Positions 58,001-64,000 of a stretch of DNA of 64,000 nt are shown here, in pieces. Below the pieces are notes generated by a model. The model was given only the letters and a program-made list of their open reading frames with translations, was not told the origin of the DNA and searched no databases. This DNA is from Mercenaria mercenaria. Taxonomy: Eukaryota; Mollusca; Bivalvia; Venerida; Veneridae. Position 1 is the stretch's first letter. Every line of letters begins with the position of its first letter. The stretch covers positions 76,827,001-76,891,000 of the forward strand of contig NC_069361.1 in NCBI RefSeq assembly GCF_021730395.1, read 5' to 3'. Both the position numbers and the translations under genes were made by a program.

Positions 58001-61000
58001 TATAGTTATTTATATGGGTGATATATGTGTCAATTGTTACACCGTTTTTGACGCATTAACAGTAACAGCGAACGTGAAGAGTAACAGGCTTACTATAACT
58101 GTTCTAATTAAGGTTGCAAATACTGTGTAATTCTATCTGTAGCCTGAGTCATTCCTTGTAAAATATAATACTGTGTCTAAAAGCATGTGCGTGTTATATG
58201 CCAGTCTAGAAATTTCTCCTGAAAGAAATAAACTTTGGCTAATATTCTTTTAACTTAGATTTTCTTGAAAAAAAAAATCGTCTCATTTTGGCTACTTCGG
58301 TTTACATTTTGTTTTTGTAAATGGACTTAGTCACTTTTAAAATGCTTGACGTATTTGTCTCATTTGTGTCAGTTTTGAAAATGTTGCAAATGTCTTTGGT
58401 TTCCAGCTTCTGATCTCATACTGGCTTACTGATGGATACGATCTGAACCCGACAAAAGATTACTTCCGGTATAATGAGCTGTTTGCCGAGAGGCGTGTCC
58501 AAGGTGTCACTCAAAATGCGTACTACTCAGGCTCGGGTAATGATATTTCGCGACTATTTTTTGTTGTACATATTTTTGTAAATTTTACTGTGTCCATACA
58601 TTTAAAGAAAAACACTGATCAGATTAATGTTGAAGAAATATTAGAATCCACTTCTTTTGGCAAGAATCATGAATGTGGTATGAATTTATAGACGTCAGAC
58701 TGTAGCAGCAAAAATCAGGAATTTTATTTTTGTTCCCGAAAATTTAAAAAGATCTAAATCTACCTAGAAGTCGGAGACATTTTAAGACTTTCACATTCTT
58801 TAGCCTTTTTAATTAATATTTTGAAAGAAAACACAGTTTTGACTTTATTTCCCAATTTTAACATTTAGAACACGGTGTATATTTTAGGTCTGTACTATGG
58901 TACTAAGCTACAATATTTGGCGATAGAGATCAACACGACCATGAATTTATACAGTCTCGGTTACGAAGAAGGTTTGCCTGTATTTGAGGAGTGGGAAAAC
59001 TTCATTCAGAGCATAGTAAGTAGTTCGTTTAGTTAAGAAATAATTTATAGTAAAAGAGTGTTTTAACACTATTTATGCACGATGGGCGGTTATACGTCGG
59101 GCATAATAATTTCATGAGGGCGTAGCCCGAGTGAAATTATTCGTACGACGTATTACCGCCCGAGTGTATAAATAGTGTTAAAACACTCTTTTGCTATAAA
59201 TTATTTCGATTCTTATATGCCCTAAATCTAAAACAGTAGATAAAATATAGAAGCGCTCTTTCTTGGTCGCAACAGAAAACTTTGACGTCACCGCACATTA
59301 ATGTGACGTCATTCTAGCGTAAGAGTGTTTTAACAGAGATATTAGAATAACATTATATAAACTTTTACTTTCACTGCAACAAATGCTTGAGCTTTTGATT
59401 AACTTGATCCGTTTCTTGGGAAAGTTGGGAATGATCAGTCTGTTTCTTTTGCAAGGCTCGACGTGCAGTGTAATATTTGTTATTTGATTATAATCCAAAC
59501 CTATTTTGTTGAAATTTTTGTTTGGAGTCATGCAAAGGACTTATAATTACGACGGCGCAGCCGAGTGATTAATAATACGCATCTGAACGACAAACATGGT
59601 TTTTCAAACCAAATCACTGTCTGAGATATATATTTCGATTCAATCACGTTTCAAGGTTATTTTCTGATCCGAAGATATAGGCTATCCGTCGAACGTTGTC
59701 TTTTTCATGGTATTCTTTTCAAACGTGCACTACAGTTTGAGCTATGACGTAATAATTGTGACGACAAACAGTGACTTTATTTATAATGAATAAAATTGCA
59801 AGTCCTAATATTTTAGTTAATTGCCTCCATTTTTTCAGAACAGAAAAATGCCTGACCTCTCAAGAATCTACAGGTTACTGAACATTTGCACTGGCTCACG
59901 TGCAAAGGTATTTTTTCTTGTCGAAAATTTTAATACAATATAAATTACTTATACGAAGATTTTTGTTAATCTTATGTTTGTAATAATTGAGAGATAAACA
60001 CATTTGATTATTTCCTTTAAATTAGAACCTCAGTGTATATTTGATAGTCTGTATATGGCTACTGTACAATATTTCGATAAGATCACAACATTGAATTTAC
60101 GCTCTTACGAAGAAAGGTTGACAGTTTGAAGGGTAAAATACAAATTAATGTCGAAGTGTTAAGAATAAATTTAGAAAAATAAAATATATCACGATCGGTT
60201 ATATTAATTTTCATGCACCATGAATTATTTCGACTATTACGCGTGTATAATAGTGTTTAACCACCGCTTTGCTAAATATTTCGTTCCTATGCTAATAAAA
60301 CGTGAAATTCCTCGGTCACAAAAATTATCACGCGACGGACGTCTCTAGCAAAGACGTTAACACAAATAAATAATTAATATAAAACTTTACTTTCACTGCA
60401 ACAAATGCTTGCAGCTATTTGATTAACTTTGACCCGTTTCTTGGAAAGTTGGGAATGATCATACTGTTTCTTTTGCAGAGGCTCGACTGTGCAGTGTAAT
60501 ATGTTGTTATTTAAGAATTAATATATCCCAAACCATGATTTGTTGTTGAAATTTTTTTTGTTTGGAGTTCAGATGCAAAGGACTTATAATTACGACGGCG
60601 CAGCCCGAGTGATATAATAATACGCATCTGAACGACAAACAATGGTTATATTCAAACCAAATCACTGTCTGAGATATATTATTTCGATTCAATCACGTTT
60701 TCAAGGTTTATTTTCTGCATCCTTGAAGATATAGGCTATCCGTCGAACCGTTGTCTGTTTTTCATGGTATTCTTTTCAAACGTGCCACATACACGTTTGA
60801 CGCTATGACGTAATAATTGTGACGCACAAACAGTGACTTTATTTATAATGACATAAAATTGCCAAGTCTCTAATATTTTAGTTAAATTGCCTATCCATTT
60901 GTTTTCAGAACAGAAAAATGCCTGCACCTCTCAAGAATGGCATACAGGTTACTGAAACACTTTGGCACTGGCTTCACGTGCAAGAGGTATTGTCTTTCTT

Positions 61001-62823
61001 GGTCGAAGAATTTTAATACAATATAAATTACTTTAAAGGTTTTCTTAAAAATCTTATTTTAGAAACATTGGCCTTTTGGTAAACTCATGCTTGTTTTCTT
61101 AGAGTTAGTCCTGCAAATTGCATATTTTGAAATTCTATTAGGCTACCATTTGTATATGTAGTGTTCACGGTCCGTACAACGTGGGTGAAATGTGTACGCA
61201 TCTGAAATAAATCATGTGTGTAATCAGTTATGAAGGAACGTAAATATGCAAAACAAAATTATTCTGCACCAGTCGTTATAATACATAAATATACATATAT
61301 CAATTACGGTATTACAGTTCACATGTTAGTGTTTCCCTGTAGGTGTAACATAGATTTTACGCCCACCGGCTTCTCATATACTTGCTCCAGAATGGTGAAG
61401 AAAACTGACTCCACATAAATACGCGAGAAATCAGTACTAAAGACGAAAATACACTCACAAGCTATATATTAAAGAAAAACTACTGTTATTTTAAGTTTGA
61501 CTTAAAAGTTGTTCAACAGCACGCATGTGGATTTACTTATTTTGAACAGGCCCTGCTCAAATCTATATATAATATAGGCATGTTGTAAAAATGCCTGATC
61601 TCTGTCAAAGAATCGGAAGAAAAGGAAGGGAAATTGTCAGTAAAACTACAAATGATATGATTATTTCCAAATAATTGTATATGAATGTAATGTGCTATTT
61701 CAGACTCTAGCCTCCTCCGCAATAACGGGTATTATTGTCGGACTGTTGTCAGCCTGGCCTATTCTCGTACTGACGACCTTTAACTTCATCATAGGGACAA
61801 TCGCCGCCGTTACTATAGGCTTGGTCACAGCTTGTGTCATAGGTCTTATACCTCTAGCTGGTTGGAAACTCGGGGTAACAATTTTTTTTTTATTTTCCTT
61901 TCAGGTTTAGAATTTCGTAAGTCTTAACATCGTGAAAATGACAACTTCTACGAAAGTATTGCCATGTCCTTTTAGCAGAATGTAACAGTGTACGTGGTGT
62001 CGTATATTTATCATTTTAAATCATTTTTGCCAAGAACTATTTTGATTTATCGCTTGCACAAAAGTTACTACTTGATAGTGGTTCGGTACAGACTTTTACA
62101 GTATGATGAGTATCTCTGCTTGACAGACACGCCAAGCTTGAAATGTCTCGAGCATTTGTTCTACCTTATGTTGGTAACACAATGCACGAACTGGTAGTCT
62201 AAATTCTAACTACAACACATTTATGTAACAATAAATATTTTGTGATTTATAAAAAATATATGTTTTGACATTCTGATTTTCTACTCCAGGTCTTGGAGTC
62301 GATCAATCTATGTATGGTCGTCGGTCTATCTGTAGACTACATTGTTCATCTCGCAGAAGCTTACCGGATGTCAAAGTCACCCAGACGCTTGGACAGAGTT
62401 CATGACATGCTTGAATCAATCGGACTTTCTGTAATATCTGGTGCTATAACAACCATGGGCGCTGCTGTATTTATGCTGTTTGCAAAAATACAGTTTTTCT
62501 TTCAGTTCGGGATATTTATTTTAAGTACTGTCGGAATTTCCTTGGTATTTTCTCTACTGGGTTTTACGACATTGTTATCCCTTTGCGGACCGGAAAATGA
62601 TACGGGCTCAGTCACAAAGATGGCTTCTAGTCTGGTTAAGTTTTGTAAAAAAGGTGATAACATAAGTGAAAAAGCGGCGGACGAAGCGGCGAAAACAAAA
62701 TCTCGGATATCGTGCCCATGTGCATCGCCCTCTATATTGGTCGACAGATTTTATGATTGGCTGAGCTACATGAAGAGTGAGCATCAGCTAGCAACGACCA
62801 GGCAAACTAAACCACCTATGTGA
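49054..62823 (+). CDS. Dispatched-family RND transporter, 10 coding exons
   Basis: Model: 49054-50035, 51727-53585, 54155-54382, 54662-54787, 57761-57904, 58407-58536, 58888-59015, 60909-60986, 61704-61874, 62290-62823; all GT-AG, phases agree, 1459 residues. Residues 1-327 are a cytosolic Lys-rich region. TM1 crosses the exon 1/2 join (FPLLSF-FAVTLIHTTVIG). A large extracellular loop follows, then a five-helix sterol-sensing domain (about 585-735) with GIGADDLFVFYDTWR; D655 and D656 match the TM4 acidic pair. A cytosolic loop about 740-890, TM7 about 905-930, a second extracellular loop to about 1220, and TM8-12 follow, with VGLSVDYIVHLAEAY (D1298) in TM10. In vertebrate DISP1 these Asp residues couple Na+ entry to release of cholesterol-modified Hedgehog. 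GADD plus a TM10 GxSxDY favours Dispatched over Patched; the DISP subtype is not settled. An assembly duplication affects exons 7-8. Confidence 0.85.
50440..50520 (-). repeat. tRNA-like SINE remnant in intron 1
   Basis: Minus strand: GTATTGGCTCGGCTGGTAAC (box-A-like) and ATTCGAACCTGGC (box-B-like) about 30 bases on. Strongly degenerate. A similar B box, TGTTCGAGCCC, occurs on the minus strand at 51560-51570. Confidence 0.4.
54976..55375 (+). repeat. Degenerate 10-bp repeat in Dispatched intron 4
   Basis: About 40 irregular copies of a unit near ACTACCATGA / ATTACCATGG, including repeated GATTACCATGGATTACCACC at 55138-55155. Spacing drifts between 9 and 12. No coding role. Confidence 0.85.
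56165..56440 (+). mobile_element. SINE with tRNA-derived head
   Basis: The head holds CTCGCTTAATAGGAAGAGTG (box A region) and GTGAGTTCGATCCCC (box B), continuing into GGCGAGGCATATGTCCTTCTC. The body (TCATCCTCCACCTCTGTATC, CGGAGAACAGTTAG, GTACAGAAAC, ACTGTTGAAAAACGG) matches the truncated copy at 23086-23265. It ends in CCCAAAATAAATTG. It lies in the intron between exons 4 and 5 of the Dispatched-family gene. Confidence 0.75.
57530..57650 (-). mobile_element. MITE family B fragment
   Basis: TAACCTTTAGCCTGTAGACAG at the left and TTTAGCAGGCTAAATGTTAA at the right form partial inverted ends. ACCAGTCCATTTTAGAAATT matches the family's GGACTGGTCC core. Intronic. Confidence 0.6.
58861..61030 (+). 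other. Noisy near-duplicate covering exons 7 and 8, probable assembly error
   Basis: 58861-59960 and about 60020-61030 are the same sequence twice. In the first copy exon 7 (58888-59015) is clean and exon 8 (59839-59907) has lost nine bases in scattered small gaps. In the second, exon 7 (about 60040-60130) is corrupted and exon 8 (60909-60986) is clean. The differences are mostly one- or two-base gaps. Only the clean exons are used in the gene model. Confidence 0.8.
59036..59210. mobile_element. Palindromic MITE in intron 7
   Basis: AATTTATAGTAAAAGAGTGTTTTAACACTATTTAT at the left is complemented by ATAAATAGTGTTAAAACACT and TTGCTATAAATTA at the right. The centre, GAGGGCGTAGCCCGAGTGAAAT, resembles family C. 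Confidence 0.7.
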
Positions 62824-64000
62824 TTAAAACATCGTGACAAGTACACTTTCAGTTTATCTATATTGTTTGCATATGCTTATTTTAAGTGTGATATCGGAAG
62901 CAAAGAAAGATACTGTGATAGAATTACTGTGCAATTAAAGTTCACATATATGAAAGTATCTAGAATTATATGGAAACTATTTCTACAATCTATGCTAGTT
63001 GAACTAATTAAGTAAGCTGTTTTGGATCAAACTGAAAGTGTTCAACACTGTATGTATCTGCTACAACCAGGGTCATTTGAATTCCACATAGCGTCCTATT
63101 ACCAATCATTGGGCCAGTTCAGTTCTTTTTCACTTTGAAAAGTTGTCATGATTTATAATGATAAGTACATGTAAACTATACAAACTTAAACTGAAAATAG
63201 CTGAAATCAAATTCGTGTGAGGACAGCATTAAATTAAAAGCAGGTGCCAACTTATGTATATCTTGTCGATTTAGATTTTTAAACTTGTTGCTATGAAAAT
63301 TAAATAAGCTTTACTGAACAGAAATAGCTTTTGTAACATGCAAAGATGATTATATATTTTTATAGAAATATTTTATCACTTTTATAGCAATTTATTTTCG
63401 TCATTGTTATATTGTTTTACCCTAAAAATAAAAAAAAGATGCAAGCACATTTTTTGTTAGTTTCTGTTTATTAATACCCACTCATCAATCACAACTCGAC
63501 ACATAACACCAATTAAAAAAAGAATCATAGAAAATTTCAGCCTAGAGCAACGCACGCCAAATTGAGCAGCACCCGAACCATGCATGTATCTGGACTTCTT
63601 TCATTATTGTTTATGATCCGGTTCTATAAACAGATCAAGAATAAAACGTTAAAAAGATGAAATTATTCTGTCATGACCATTCTAACATGAAAATGCAATC
63701 CTGTTACCGCAAAAACAATTACACTCAAACCGGATTTCCCAACCGCTTTTAAAACCAGTCAGCCGGACAGGTTATTATATTCTTGCACATTTGTGATTTT
63801 ACCCATTACGACAAAAACCATCCAGCTTCCCCATGCCAGATGACTCTCGTGTTGTTGATGACAACTTAAGATTCATACGCTGATTGTATATTGCTTATGC
63901 AAACTTAAATCATAAACAATCATGTTGACTTTTGATCTTTTTTCCTTACATATGTATTATATTTCTCTACTAAAAAATATTATTTTACGGAAAAACATAA
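62824..64000. other. 3'UTR and downstream region of the Dispatched-family gene
   Basis: No further ORF or repeat that I can name. AATAAA at 63427-63432, about 600 bases past the stop, is the best poly(A) signal candidate. Confidence 0.5.

Noticed and set aside
59839-59907. Extra 69-base exon of the Dispatched gene (NRKMPDLSRIYRLL)
   Set aside because: Splice sites look fine, but it is a gapped copy of the exon at 60909-60986, and only the latter gives family-like sequence (LKNGIQVTETLWHWL).
49054-62823. Patched receptor instead of Dispatched
   Set aside because: The GADD motif in TM4 and GLSVDYIVHL in TM10 fit Dispatched better; no Patched-like C-terminal tail is present. Subtype remains open.
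1-64000. CRISPR arrays, operons or bacterial-type systems
   Set aside because: All tandem repeats lack unique spacers of constant size, and gene structure is clearly eukaryotic.

Overview
The window looks like bivalve mollusc nuclear DNA, probably a venerid clam such as Mercenaria. This is inferred from AT-rich sequence, intron-rich genes with GT-AG borders, dense palindromic MITEs and tRNA-headed SINEs of mollusc type, tandem arrays of about 150 bp, Tc1-like and non-LTR elements, and a tyrosine-recombinase retroelement. No database could be searched, so the species is a guess.

Layout. 1-5.2 kb: tandem arrays and MITEs. 5.28-6.29 kb (-): an intronless tubulin-binding cofactor C gene. 6.5-9.9 kb: a stretch bounded by 34-bp inverted repeats, possibly a non-autonomous DNA transposon. 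10.1-13.9 kb: a 21-bp minisatellite interrupted by other DNA, including a 1.54-kb inverted-repeat element, plus a 72-bp repeat. 14.2-21.5 kb (-): a DIRS-order (Ngaro/PAT-like) element with split direct repeats, gag, RT-RNase H and tyrosine recombinase parts and an internal minisatellite of about 50-bp units. 24.8-27.3 kb (-): a small gene for a probably myristoylated protein of unknown function, whose 5'UTR intron carries a nearly perfect Tc1-like transposon (+). 27.8-31.7 kb: MITEs, a second tandem array and a LINE tail.

32.3-38.5 kb (+): a peripherin/ROM1-like tetraspanin assembled from four coding exons, with two candidate alternative last exons that both encode Lys-rich SPK-type tails. 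41.3-44.6 kb: LINE fragments, one LINE lying inside an RNase H-bearing relic. 49.0-62.8 kb (+): a ten-exon Dispatched-family RND transporter (1459 codons in my model) with a large Lys-rich N-terminal exon.

Main results: (1) the tetraspanin model with phase-compatible alternative SPK-repeat tails; (2) the full Dispatched model, and within it a noisy near-duplicate at 58.86-61.03 kb in which each copy carries one clean and one corrupted exon, best explained as an assembly error; (3) the long minisatellite inside the Ngaro-like element; (4) an apparently intact Tc1 element in a host 5'UTR intron. I found no operon-like or plainly new defence or metabolic system. The host genes look functionally independent.
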